This document shows, piece after piece, positions 16,467 through 25,833 of a stretch of 64,000 bases of DNA. The number at the start of each line of letters is the position of its first letter. Positions within the stretch are counted from its first letter, which is position 1. A program made the translations under genes and the position numbers. The notes under the pieces are model-generated. The model was not told the origin of the DNA and ran no database searches. It worked only from the letters and a program-made list of their open reading frames with translations. The stretch comes from G963663315 sp965231905 (GTDB lineage: Bacteria; Pseudomonadota; Gammaproteobacteria; Arenicellales; Poriferihabitantaceae), in contig CBDDOO010000001.1 of assembly GCA_965231905.1 (NCBI GenBank), positions 434,001 through 498,000 of the forward strand. The letters run 5' to 3'.

Positions 16467-17753
16467 TTACAAAAACCGGTCCACGGAGAAAGCCGACAGG
16501 TCAACGCAGGGTTTGATGTCCATTGCCAGTTCGGCTGTTACTTTGCCTGCCCCCGGACCGATGCCGAAGCCGTGGCCACTGTAGCCGGTGGAGATAATCA
16601 GTCCGGGAATCCCGGCGACAGTCGAAATGATCGGCAATTCGTCGGGGGTCACGTCAATCATCCCGGCCCATCGCTGGCTGATGCCGATGCCTTTGAGCGG
16701 TGGCAGGAGTTCTCCCAGCAAGCGGTGAGCCTGATTGAGCAATTTGAGGTCGGGTTGTGGATCGAGAACCCGCTCGGTTTCAAATGGCGTGATCGAATCA
16801 AGCGACCATTTCGCGGGCCATTTCAGTTCCTCGAAAAACCGTTTGCCAATCCTGAGTGAGGTCTGTTCTTTGGATTGTCGATAGGCGGGGTAGAATTTCA
16901 TGAAAAACCGGAGGAAATCCGGGGTCACGTCGCAGGTTGAATATCCGCCGCAAGCGACATTGTATCCGCCATCCAGACGGCGGCGCAGTCCACACCCGCT
17001 ACTCCAGATTGATTGCCGGACGATAAATCCGGTGGGCGCCGTCGCCATCACCGAGCCCACGACTTTCAAGTGGGGAAACATGATACCGAGGTTTCTGCAG
17101 AAATAGCCCGACCAGGCCCCGCCCGCACAGATTACCCTGGAAGCGCGAATCGGACCGTGTTCAGTGACTACGCCGGCGACCCTTCCGGCTTGCGTTTCGA
17201 TCCCGCGAACGGCGCAGCGGGTCAGAATTTGCGCCCCCTCGGCGCGGGCCTTTTCGGCAATGGCGCTGGTTGCAGGATATGGCTCCGCGCTGGCGTCGCT
17301 CGGCGTAAACAAGGCGCCGCGAGTCTGGTTGCCGATGTCCGGGATCAGCGCTTTCAATTCACCGGGGGATAGAAAGCGGGTATCGAGATTGAACGCTTTG
17401 GCATGCTCCAGCCAGGCCAGGTTGGACTGATGGCGGGCGGGTGAATCAGACAGGTACAGTGTACCGCCTTCACGGAAGCCGATTTCCCGGTCGAGTTGCG
17501 GGACCAGTTCGCGCCAGCGCTCCAGGGATTCGATCATCAGCGGGATTTCGGACGGGCGCCGTCCCTGTTTGCGGATAAATCCCCAGTTGCGGCTGGATTG
17601 TTCGCAGGCAATTTCTCCCTTTTCGCACAGCGCCACCTTGACGTTGCGTTGTGCCAGATAATAAGCGGCGCTGGCGCCCACGATGCCGCCGCCGATGACG
17701 ACCACATCGGCCGAGTGAGGGATGGACTTGAGAGAAGAGGTCAGGTCGCCCAT
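16467..17753 (-). CDS. FAD-dependent oxidoreductase (DAO family)
   Basis: 428 residues from the ATG at 17753. The Rossmann motif VVVIGGGIVGASAAYYLA (about residues 16-33) and the acidic end of the second strand (LCEKG) bind FAD; a C-terminal GLIISTGYSGHGFGIGPGAG completes the DAO fold. Relatives oxidise amino acids or N-methylated amines such as sarcosine. The start overlaps the upstream addA by 13 bp, so it is co-translated as the last gene of the phhB-addB-addA operon, an odd partner for repair genes. An alternative ATG lies at 17762. Confidence 0.88.
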   Translation of the reverse strand: MGDLTSSLKSIPHSADVVVIGGGIVGASAAYYLAQRNVKVALCEKGEIACEQSSRNWGFIRKQGRRPSEIPLMIESLERWRELVPQLDREIGFREGGTLYLSDSPARHQSNLAWLEHAKAFNLDTRFLSPGELKALIPDIGNQTRGALFTPSDASAEPYPATSAIAEKARAEGAQILTRCAVRGIETQAGRVAGVVTEHGPIRASRVICAGGAWSGYFCRNLGIMFPHLKVVGSVMATAPTGFIVRQSIWSSGCGLRRRLDGGYNVACGGYSTCDVTPDFLRFFMKFYPAYRQSKEQTSLRIGKRFFEELKWPAKWSLDSITPFETERVLDPQPDLKLLNQAHRLLGELLPPLKGIGISQRWAGMIDVTPDELPIISTVAGIPGLIISTGYSGHGFGIGPGAGKVTAELAMDIKPCVDLSAFSVDRFL

Positions 17754-20700
17754 TGGCACCATTCTTTCAGTAAAGGAAAATAAAGCGCAAGCATAACCTT
17801 GTTTCCCTCCAGATTGTGCATGATCTGCGCATAACGCGCCATCTGGTTGTAATACCGCTGTTTCTCCTGTTCGAGAAAGCGGGCCCTGTCCCCGCCTTCG
17901 TGTCGCCCTGACTTGAAATCGACGATCCACCGTATCCCGGACTGATCGACAAAGGTGCGATCAATCACAACCCTGACAAGGGTGTGATCCACCATGCCGG
18001 TCAATGAGTATTCGGTTTTGATCCGGCTGTGGTCACCGGAAAATATCCATTCGGCCCTTGGGTCCGATTTGATGTTTTCCACGGCGGCTTCCAGGCTGTC
18101 ACAGGCTGACTCGAGTTCCGCGCCGCTCAATCCATGTTCAACGAGAACGATCCGGCCGCCGTCAACAATTTTCCCGGTTTCGCGGGATTTCCACTCTTGC
18201 CAGTTGTGGTCATTGATTCCCTGGAGTATGTGATGGATGGCGATGCCGGTGATACGCAGGGTTTCCCCGGCCCATGAGAATTCGATTTCATTTCCGGTGG
18301 CGATATCATGGGTGATTTCGGTGGTTTTGAGGCTCGGGTTTTCGGGAAATTCCGGCGCAGACCAGGTTAGCGGCAGTCGTCTGAATCGGGTCAGTGATGT
18401 CTTCGTAGGGACAACCCTCTGTGGTTGTCCGGTTTGCCCGGCCTGCCCCGTGTCAGCCGAGGCGGCCGATTGCTCCAGCTCGTCGGATATTGCCATGTCT
18501 TGTGTGTTGGGCCGGGCTTGCAGCGCTGACCACAACAAGTGCAGCAGTGAGCCTCGTGTCGGCGCCTTGCCTTTCTCTTTCCGACAGCCATACAAATGCA
18601 ATTCCCGGCGGGCCCGGGTACAGGCTACATACAGTAATCGACGATTATCGTTTTCCCGTTGTTTTTCTTCGAGGACGCCGAGGTAATCGTACAGTGGGTC
18701 GGGTTCCTCAGCGTCCGGTAGTCCGGCCAGCAGAAGTTGGTCGGGATATCGCATGGAACGCACCAGTTCCCGGTCCTGCCGGCGACTCTGTCGATGCAGT
18801 TGCGGCAGTATCACCACATCAAATTCCAGGCCCTTGGCCTTATGCATGGTCATCAGGTGAATATCTTGCTTGACATCCGCTTTGGACCAGAGCTGTTCCG
18901 TGGCCTTGAGAAGGATTTCGGGAGTGATCAATGCGTGTTCGGCCTCCAGAGTGTCGAGCAGATTCAGCCATGCTTCGCAATCATCCAGGTCGGTCGACTC
19001 GATACAAGCCGGTCCGCCCAGTCTGAGCCACGCGGCTTCCACATTGTGGCGTAACGGAATCCGGCCATGACGGGCGACCATGGGTTGTATCGCAGCAGTA
19101 AACCGCCGGATTCTTTGTCGTCCGCCCGCGCTCATCGCCGCGACTGCCTGATTCGCCAGACAGGCCTGGAGAATAGTGGGGAAGGGTTCGGCCATTGCAA
19201 CCACCGACAGGTCCGCAAGGTCGAGCCCGCACCAGGGCGCGCGCAGCACAGCCAGCCAGGCAATGCGGTCACCAAGCTGGTTCAAGGCCCGGGTCAGGGC
19301 GATCAGATCCTGAATCGGCGCGCGTTCATGCAGACTCTCCAGTTCGACCGCCTGATAGGAAATTCCATGTCGGCGAAGGGACTGCGCAATTCCGACAAGA
19401 TGGTTGCGGTTGCGGCCGAGAATGCCGATGCTGGCCTCTTTATCGCTTTCCCGGATTTTTGCCGCCTGCCGGGAGATCATTTCAGCTTCGTATTCGTATT
19501 GCCCGAAAGTTCCGGACTTGCTTTCTTTATCGTCCCGGTAGAGGTGGAGCTGGATCACTCCGCCGGTCTTTTCGGGACAGCCTGAGCGGGCTGGCGAGTA
19601 ATCGACTCCCCCGCCCAGAGTATCCCGCCCGGTCGAAAAAACCTGCTCGAAAGTCTGGTTGAACCAGTCAACCAGTTCCGGGGCAGAGCGGAAATTACTT
19701 TGCAGCGCCAGTGGTTCAGGCTGCACGTTACCAATGCCGTCTTCCTGTATCTGCCGGAAATTGGTTATATCCGCTTCCCGAAAACGATAAATTGACTGCA
19801 TCGGGTCGCCGACAAAAAATACCGTTCTGCCATCCCCGTTCTGCCAACCCGCGGTCAGCTTTCTGATCAGTTCAATCTGTGTTCTGGATGTGTCCTGCAC
19901 TTCGTCCATTAACAGGTGCGATAGTTGATAATCCATCACCAGGGCAAGATCAGTCGGATTGTCCTCCCCTCCCAGGGCTTCCTCCGCCCGGTGCGCGATT
20001 TCGATGAAGTCGGCCTGATTCCGGTCCTTGAACAACAAGCGCAACTGGGCAGCGGCAACCGGCAGAATCCGGAGCAGGGAGTTCAGCGTTTGCCAGTGTC
20101 TGTCCGTCATTCCGGTCGCGGGCAGCAAACGAATCTGGGCCATGGATTCAACGATCCGGCCGTCCTTGTCGATGTTTTTAACATGCTGGAGGAGATCGCT
20201 GACCCGCTGTTTTTCATGCCGGTATTTGGGCGGGAACCCCAACCTTGCGTCCACCTGTTTACGCAGGTCGCCCTGGCTGGTCAACAAAAGACTGGCGATG
20301 CCGAGCCATTGACTGACCGATTCGGGTTGCGTATCCGGGAAGGTCTCCATATTCTGGCAAGGATGCAGGGCCAGCGCGAGTTTTGACTCCTGGCCATTCA
20401 GTTGGTCTGCCGCGAATCGGGCAAGAGAAGCCAGGTCATTCCTGATTGAGTCCGGTATGGCGTCGGATATTTGTTCGAGACGCTGATGGATGACTTGCCG
20501 CCACATCTGTTCCATCTCCTTCCGCGCGCCCAGGTTCAGTCCGCCCATCCAGTAAACCCGCCTGGACAACATGGTTGAGAGCAGGGAGCGGGCCCGATTG
20601 AAGTCGGTCCGGGCCAGTCTGAGCAGGTCGGTACAGTAATCAGCCAATGGCGGCCCTTCCTCAATCAGGTCCAGAGTTTGCTTCGCCGCTTCTATATACA

Positions 20701-21148
20701 AAAGCTCGGTCTGGTTGTTGTCCAGCAGGTCCGGAGTCGCGCCGAAACGCGCTGACCAGGGCATGGACTTGACCAGGTCATAGCACAATGCGTCGATGGT
20801 CATGACTCTCAGTCTGCCGGGGTTGTCGGACAGGTTCCAGCCAAGCTCACGATCTCGCTTTAGCGCTCGCTCCGCCAATTCCAGCAGATCTTCGTCCTTT
20901 TCCCGAGCCGGGTCAGTATCATTATTCGCCAACGCATCGACAATCCGTTTCTGCATCTCTGCGGTGGCTTTTCGGGTGAAGGTGATCGCCAGAATCTGTT
21001 CCGGCTGTTCGACTGTGGTCAGCAGGGTGAGAAACCGGCGAATCAGCAGTCCGGTTTTACCAGAACCCGCTGGAGCCTGAACAATGAATGAGCGCGACGG
21101 ATCCAGCGCCTTATCCCGCTGTTCCTGATCGGGCAGTTCCTGACTCAT
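17741..21148 (-). CDS. addA: AddA-like UvrD/Rep helicase-nuclease
   Basis: 1135 residues from ATG 21148, overlapping addB by ATGA. Superfamily 1 motifs are clear: QAPAGSGKTGLLIRRF (Walker A), LLMDEVQDTSRTQ, FVGDPMQSIYRFREAD, MTMHKAKGLEFDVVILPQ and LLYVACTRARRELHL. Near the C-terminus VVIDRTF...WIVDFKSG and a QMARYAQIM helix form a RecB/AddA-type PD-(D/E)XK nuclease. With AddB it should resect double-strand breaks. The longer frame to 21202 lies within addB. Confidence 0.92.
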   Translation of the reverse strand: MSQELPDQEQRDKALDPSRSFIVQAPAGSGKTGLLIRRFLTLLTTVEQPEQILAITFTRKATAEMQKRIVDALANNDTDPAREKDEDLLELAERALKRDRELGWNLSDNPGRLRVMTIDALCYDLVKSMPWSARFGATPDLLDNNQTELLYIEAAKQTLDLIEEGPPLADYCTDLLRLARTDFNRARSLLSTMLSRRVYWMGGLNLGARKEMEQMWRQVIHQRLEQISDAIPDSIRNDLASLARFAADQLNGQESKLALALHPCQNMETFPDTQPESVSQWLGIASLLLTSQGDLRKQVDARLGFPPKYRHEKQRVSDLLQHVKNIDKDGRIVESMAQIRLLPATGMTDRHWQTLNSLLRILPVAAAQLRLLFKDRNQADFIEIAHRAEEALGGEDNPTDLALVMDYQLSHLLMDEVQDTSRTQIELIRKLTAGWQNGDGRTVFFVGDPMQSIYRFREADITNFRQIQEDGIGNVQPEPLALQSNFRSAPELVDWFNQTFEQVFSTGRDTLGGGVDYSPARSGCPEKTGGVIQLHLYRDDKESKSGTFGQYEYEAEMISRQAAKIRESDKEASIGILGRNRNHLVGIAQSLRRHGISYQAVELESLHERAPIQDLIALTRALNQLGDRIAWLAVLRAPWCGLDLADLSVVAMAEPFPTILQACLANQAVAAMSAGGRQRIRRFTAAIQPMVARHGRIPLRHNVEAAWLRLGGPACIESTDLDDCEAWLNLLDTLEAEHALITPEILLKATEQLWSKADVKQDIHLMTMHKAKGLEFDVVILPQLHRQSRRQDRELVRSMRYPDQLLLAGLPDAEEPDPLYDYLGVLEEKQRENDNRRLLYVACTRARRELHLYGCRKEKGKAPTRGSLLHLLWSALQARPNTQDMAISDELEQSAASADTGQAGQTGQPQRVVPTKTSLTRFRRLPLTWSAPEFPENPSLKTTEITHDIATGNEIEFSWAGETLRITGIAIHHILQGINDHNWQEWKSRETGKIVDGGRIVLVEHGLSGAELESACDSLEAAVENIKSDPRAEWIFSGDHSRIKTEYSLTGMVDHTLVRVVIDRTFVDQSGIRWIVDFKSGRHEGGDRARFLEQEKQRYYNQMARYAQIMHNLEGNKVMLALYFPLLKEWCQWAT

Positions 21149-23976
21149 GCTGGCTGTTCCGTTTCGGGAGTCGGATTTTCGGCGAATTCGTGGCGTCGGC
21201 ACAGACTGGTCAGGTTACAGTTTTCGCATGCTGCGTTATCTCTGGGATTGACCTCGGCCTGACCCCTGGCAAATGACCGGGCGATTTGTCCGAGCCGGGT
21301 ATCCCAGTGAGAAATCAGTTGAGGCCAGGAGAGAGACAGCAATTTTCTGTTAACCCGGACTTTTGGTAGTGGTATGACTCGCGCTCCCCCGGATTGAACT
21401 CGCGTACTCCCGGTTTTTTCGTCGGTTTCGATGTCAGTTTTAAACTCATGATGGATCGAAATCCCCTGATAGCCACAGTCAGCGTGACGCACCCGCCCAT
21501 AAGCCATGCACTCAATCATATCATCGCTTCCGCTATCCCGAATCAGGGCCAGCGCGTAAAGTGGAAGCTGGGGGTGTCGGGGGCGCTCACCGATCCATGC
21601 GGAGAGGTTGCTGGTTATGCCGGTTTTGTAATCAATCAGGACACAGGACCCGTCCGCCAGCCGGTCAATCCGGTCCACCTTGATCGACAGTTCCAGCCCG
21701 CCGATCTTCAGGGGATATTTTTTCTCGGTTTCCACTACCTGAAAATCCTGATTGCGAGTCAGTTCCGTGTCGAACCACTGGCGCATCAGGTTGGTCAGCC
21801 AGCGGGTCTGTACTTTATGGAACCCCCTGCCGAGGCCGCTTTGATTGAAACCGGACCGGCTGCACTCATCAATCACCTCCACGATCAACCTTTCAAGCCT
21901 GGCTGGCTCCATCGCGCGGAGATTTTCCAGGGTTTTGATCTGGCGCCAGATTTTCTCCAGAATCCGGTGCACCAGGTCGCCGCGGCCCATCGCATCCAGT
22001 CCCGGTTGGCGGTACTCGTTTTCCCTGGCGTTCAGCCGGTGGATCGCATAGCTGCGAAAGGGGCAGGCCGAATAATTCTCGATGATAGCCGTACCGCCCC
22101 GGACATCCGGGGTTGTGACCGGTATCCCGATTCGGTCCTCAAACACTTCCAGCAGGGGTTTGTGCCGTTGATAGTAGTCAAACAGTGAAGGTTCTGGCGG
22201 CGCGGCATCGGATGAAGCGGTTGACCACGAAACCAGCGGGCTCGGCGATTGCTCGACTTCCTCTTCAAATCGGGGTCGGCTGAATACGATCTCACGGCGC
22301 TGATGGGTCAATTGTCGTTGCAGACCACCGGCGTAATTCCGATTCAGGTCAAAATCGGCCTTGAAGTATCCCGCTTCCGATTGCAGCGCCGCGGGAATGA
22401 ACGGGTTTTTATTGAGCCGGGGCGGCCACTCTTTCTCGTTCAGATTGCCGAACCAGACGGCATCGAATTGCATTCCGGCCGATTCCAGTATTCCCATGAT
22501 CTCGATATTGACTTTTGCCGATTCGGGTTCGAACGGCTGGGTCGCCAACCGTTCGTTCAGCACGGAGAGCGCTTCGCCCAGCGTCACACGGGACTCGACC
22601 AGGTCCAGTGTAGCCAGATTCAGTATCTCCTTTCTGAAAGCCTGGACGACCTGATGTTCAGCGCTGCCCAGGGTTTCATCGCCAGGCCAGCCGAATCCGT
22701 CCAGCCATTGTGTGCAAATGCCTGCCCATTCACTACAGGGGTTTTTTTGTCTTGAGCGGGGAAGGAGAGGTTTGATGTGATTGACTATCCGACTCAGGTC
22801 CGACAGCGCTTCAGGGAAATCGTCGTCGGCGGCATCCCGGATGATCCGGGGCCAGACATCGGATGCTTTCGTTTCATGGGCGAACTGCTGCCGATAGCGG
22901 TATTCGAGTTGGTGCCGCTGAGCCATTTCCCGGGTCGCGCCACGAATCCAGGGGTCAATCAACATACAGGCAATGGCTTCAAACCGGATTGGTTTTTCTG
23001 TAAACAGAGCCAACAGATTGATTGCCGAGCGCACCACCGGGTACGTGGCGAGCTGCTTGCCGAGCGCGATATGGAAGGGGCGGTGGTAATACTTTTCCGG
23101 GTCAATGAGGCTGGCCGGGCAAAGTGTCCGGGTAAACTCCAGCTCAATATCCTGACGTGACCGGACCAGGTCGGGGGCCACAATCGCAATGCGCTGTTCC
23201 GGGTCGCGGGCCAATCTGCGCCTGGCCCATTGCGCGGCGGCAAGCCACTGGTCACGCCCGGATTCGAATTGCAGGAATTTCTGCTCCGGCGCTGGCTGGC
23301 CGTCCGGTTTTGACAGGCTTATCCGGATCCCCGATGTACGCAGACACTCAATCAGGCTCTCCTGATCCGGGCTCAGGTTATCGAATCCTGCCCAGACCAG
23401 GTGCGGCAAGTCCGGCTGCATGCCCTGTTTTATCCGGGTAACGATATGGCCGGGGAGTTGATACGGGTCAAGCCACTGGCACTGGCGGGAGTATGACTGA
23501 TATTCTCTGGCCCACCTGGAAAAACTGCGATGATCGGTCAGGCAGAAATCACCGAAGTCATTGAATTCAATATTCCATTGCTGGCAGATTCGCCAGGCTT
23601 CCATCGCCGAGCGCACCGTGGCATTGATGTTCCACAGGTGTTCGGTATCCCCGCCATTCGACTGGATGTCCCGATGGATGATTTTTTTCCAGAGTTGCCG
23701 GCTTTGTGAGGGGTTCAGAACCACATCCAGCCCGGCTTGCCGGTTCCCGGAACCCGTACGCAGGCGCTTCCAGGTACGTTCGACCCAGGACGGGTAAGGA
23801 AGAACGTCCGGGGTATCCCAGGCTGTCTGTCCGTTTTGCAGTTGGTTCTGGTTATAGGTCTGAACGATCTCCCGGGACAGGCGGGGAGTTGCGGTAATCA
23901 GGGTTGCGCCATCCCGCAGCAAATCGAACATCGATTCGGCCAGGAGGCTACCTCTCAGGTCAGGGTCGGCAGACAA
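21145..23976 (-). CDS. addB: AddB-like nuclease subunit
   Basis: 943 residues. The N-terminal part is a degenerate helicase-like region. The C-terminal nuclease shows IKVDRIDRLADGSCVLIDYKTG (D...DYK). Cysteines in ACPF (about residue 664) and CENCNLTSLC near the end would form the AddB-type [4Fe-4S] staple. It resembles the proteobacterial 'probable DNA repair protein' form of AddB. It starts 2 bp after the phhB stop and overlaps addA by 4 bp. Confidence 0.88.
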   Translation of the reverse strand: MSADPDLRGSLLAESMFDLLRDGATLITATPRLSREIVQTYNQNQLQNGQTAWDTPDVLPYPSWVERTWKRLRTGSGNRQAGLDVVLNPSQSRQLWKKIIHRDIQSNGGDTEHLWNINATVRSAMEAWRICQQWNIEFNDFGDFCLTDHRSFSRWAREYQSYSRQCQWLDPYQLPGHIVTRIKQGMQPDLPHLVWAGFDNLSPDQESLIECLRTSGIRISLSKPDGQPAPEQKFLQFESGRDQWLAAAQWARRRLARDPEQRIAIVAPDLVRSRQDIELEFTRTLCPASLIDPEKYYHRPFHIALGKQLATYPVVRSAINLLALFTEKPIRFEAIACMLIDPWIRGATREMAQRHQLEYRYRQQFAHETKASDVWPRIIRDAADDDFPEALSDLSRIVNHIKPLLPRSRQKNPCSEWAGICTQWLDGFGWPGDETLGSAEHQVVQAFRKEILNLATLDLVESRVTLGEALSVLNERLATQPFEPESAKVNIEIMGILESAGMQFDAVWFGNLNEKEWPPRLNKNPFIPAALQSEAGYFKADFDLNRNYAGGLQRQLTHQRREIVFSRPRFEEEVEQSPSPLVSWSTASSDAAPPEPSLFDYYQRHKPLLEVFEDRIGIPVTTPDVRGGTAIIENYSACPFRSYAIHRLNARENEYRQPGLDAMGRGDLVHRILEKIWRQIKTLENLRAMEPARLERLIVEVIDECSRSGFNQSGLGRGFHKVQTRWLTNLMRQWFDTELTRNQDFQVVETEKKYPLKIGGLELSIKVDRIDRLADGSCVLIDYKTGITSNLSAWIGERPRHPQLPLYALALIRDSGSDDMIECMAYGRVRHADCGYQGISIHHEFKTDIETDEKTGSTRVQSGGARVIPLPKVRVNRKLLSLSWPQLISHWDTRLGQIARSFARGQAEVNPRDNAACENCNLTSLCRRHEFAENPTPETEQPA

Positions 23977-23978
23977 GC

Positions 23979-24281
23979 TCAGGACTGAATCTGTTCAATT
24001 TTATCGGCAAGCTCAAAGTCGAGTCGGGTAACGCCGCCACTGCTATGGGTAACCAGATGGATGTCCACCCGGTTGTAAACATTGGACCACTCTGGATGAT
24101 GGTTCATTTTTTCCGCCAGTATGCCAGCCTGGGTCATGAACCCCATAGCCTGAATGAAATTGCCAAATTTGAATTGCTTGAACAATTTTCCATCCACTGA
24201 CTGCCAGGCTTCAGCAATACCCTGGTTGAGTTTTTGCAGACAGGCGGATAATTCGTCGCCTTCGATAACGGCATGTTTCAT
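23979..24281 (-). CDS. phhB: Pterin-4a-carbinolamine dehydratase
   Basis: 100 residues, the full family length. The signature MNHHPEWSNVYNRVDIHLVTHSSGGVT holds the catalytic His pair and the conserved Trp and Asn. The enzyme dehydrates 4a-hydroxytetrahydrobiopterin. No phenylalanine hydroxylase is in this window, so its role here is open. It leads the operon phhB-addB-addA-oxidoreductase. Confidence 0.94.
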   Translation of the reverse strand: MKHAVIEGDELSACLQKLNQGIAEAWQSVDGKLFKQFKFGNFIQAMGFMTQAGILAEKMNHHPEWSNVYNRVDIHLVTHSSGGVTRLDFELADKIEQIQS

Positions 24282-24400
24282 TGTACGGATTCCTCAAATG
24301 GCTCAACGGCGAGTTTAAGGCAAACAGACGGTTTTTGCATCGTCTTTCCTGCGAATGTCTTTCCCGCGAATACCCGCAGAATGTTGAGTCCTGATCTGGC

Positions 24401-24428
24401 GTAGGGGCGGGTCACTGTGCCCGCCCGC
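24401..24428. repeat. Dispersed 27-bp hairpin element
   Basis: GTAGGGGCGGGT...GTGCCCGCCCG in the divergent region between phhB and nthA (24282-24479). The same spacer also contains two TCTTTCC-CGCGAAT-like segments similar to 14640-14660. No promoter is clear. Confidence 0.75.
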
Positions 24429-24479
24429 AACCGGCTGTGTTTATGGTAGAGTAATCGAAAATCCTGTACTGATTGCCTT

Positions 24480-25091
24480 ATGACCGATAAAACGCGACCG
24501 CATCACAGCCATAGTCCGGACCAAATCGAACAGCGGGTCAGAAGCCTTGAAAACCTGCTGGTCGACAAAGGGCTGGTGGACCCCCGGGCCGTGGACCAAC
24601 TGGTGGATACGTATGAAAATGAAGTGGGGCCGCGCAACGGCGCTCACGTGGTTGCACGGGCATGGACAGACCCGGAATATAAAGAACGGTTGTTGTCGGA
24701 CGCCACTGCCGCGATCCAGGAGTTGGGCTACAGTGGCCGGCAGGGAGAGCACATGCGGGTAGTCGAGAATACCGGGCGGGTTCATAATATGGTGGTTTGC
24801 ACGTTGTGCTCGTGTTACCCGTGGCCTGTACTCGGGCTGCCTCCCGCCTGGTACAAATCATCCAGTTACCGCGCCAGGGCGGTGAGCGAGCCTCGGGCCG
24901 TGCTGTCCGAATTCGGATTGGAACTGGACGAAGACATCGAAGTGCGGGTCTGGGATTCCACCGCGGAAATGCGATATCTGGTATTGCCCCGGCGACCGGC
25001 GGGAACCGGGCATTTATCGGCAACGGAACTGGCGAAACTGGTCAGCCGGGATGCCATGATCGGGGTTGCATTGGCGGGCGCCGCGCCATGA
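24480..25091 (+). CDS. nthA: Nitrile hydratase alpha subunit, cobalt type
   Basis: 203 residues. The metal claw V-C107-T-L-C110-S-C112 followed by YPWPVLGLPP is present. Thr in the second position (VCTLCSC rather than VCSLCSC) is the mark of cobalt enzymes. The enzyme hydrates nitriles to amides in the cytoplasm. It overlaps nthB by 4 bp (ATGA). No obvious metallochaperone/activator gene follows, but cbtBA for cobalt uptake is 19 kb away. Confidence 0.95.
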   Translation: MTDKTRPHHSHSPDQIEQRVRSLENLLVDKGLVDPRAVDQLVDTYENEVGPRNGAHVVARAWTDPEYKERLLSDATAAIQELGYSGRQGEHMRVVENTGRVHNMVVCTLCSCYPWPVLGLPPAWYKSSSYRARAVSEPRAVLSEFGLELDEDIEVRVWDSTAEMRYLVLPRRPAGTGHLSATELAKLVSRDAMIGVALAGAAP

Positions 25092-25747
25092 ATTCGGCGC
25101 ATGATCTCGGTGGCATGCACGGCTTCGGGAACATTGACCGAAGCCAACGGGAAAACTTCACTCATCAATGGGAGGAAAAGGTTTTCGGGTTGACCCTGGC
25201 CTGTGGTCTGCTGGGGCAATGGAATCTGGATGAATCCCGCTATGCGCGGGAACGGATGGAAGCGGGCGAGTATTTACGAAGCGGCTACTATGAGCATTGG
25301 CTGCACGGTCTCGAGAGATTGCTGGTCGAAAAAAGGCTGGTGACTGTTGATGAGCTTGAATCCGGGAGAAGCGAACAGAAAAGCGGCCTGAGCCCGGTTG
25401 CCGCTGACAAAATCCCTGGAATACTCAAGAGCGGCGCCCCCGTACAAATGCGTCCGCAATCCATGCCGCTGTTTCAGACCGGACAGCTTGTGCGAGTCAG
25501 AAATTTCCACCCGAAAACCCATACCAGGGCGCCGCGTTATGTTCGATCCAGATCAGGACGGGTCTCGGCGCACTACGGCGCGTATATTTTCCCGGATCTG
25601 CATTCAGCCCGTGGAGAAAAGCGCCCTGCGCATCTGTACAGCGTCCGATTCGAAGCCGGGGAGTTATGGGGGGAGCAAGACGCGGAAGGCCGATCCGCCG
25701 TTTATGTCGATCTGTTCGAGCCTTATTTGCAGGCGGCGGGAGTATAG
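25088..25747 (+). CDS. nthB: Nitrile hydratase beta subunit
   Basis: 219 residues from the ATG overlapping the nthA stop. It has the N-terminal DLGGMHGFG, the helical segment WEEKVFGLTLA, and the C-terminal SH3-like part LVRVRNFHPKTHTRAPRYVR, all conserved. An upstream in-frame extension to 24797 overlaps nthA and is not supported. It forms the alpha-beta heterodimer with NthA. Confidence 0.95.
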   Translation: MNSAHDLGGMHGFGNIDRSQRENFTHQWEEKVFGLTLACGLLGQWNLDESRYARERMEAGEYLRSGYYEHWLHGLERLLVEKRLVTVDELESGRSEQKSGLSPVAADKIPGILKSGAPVQMRPQSMPLFQTGQLVRVRNFHPKTHTRAPRYVRSRSGRVSAHYGAYIFPDLHSARGEKRPAHLYSVRFEAGELWGEQDAEGRSAVYVDLFEPYLQAAGV

Positions 25748-25833
25748 TATAGCGGGTCGAAAAATTTCTTGAAACTGGATGATTTTGGATCATATTCTTA
25801 AAGTCGCCGTGTCCGGAGCTCAAGGATAAGCAG

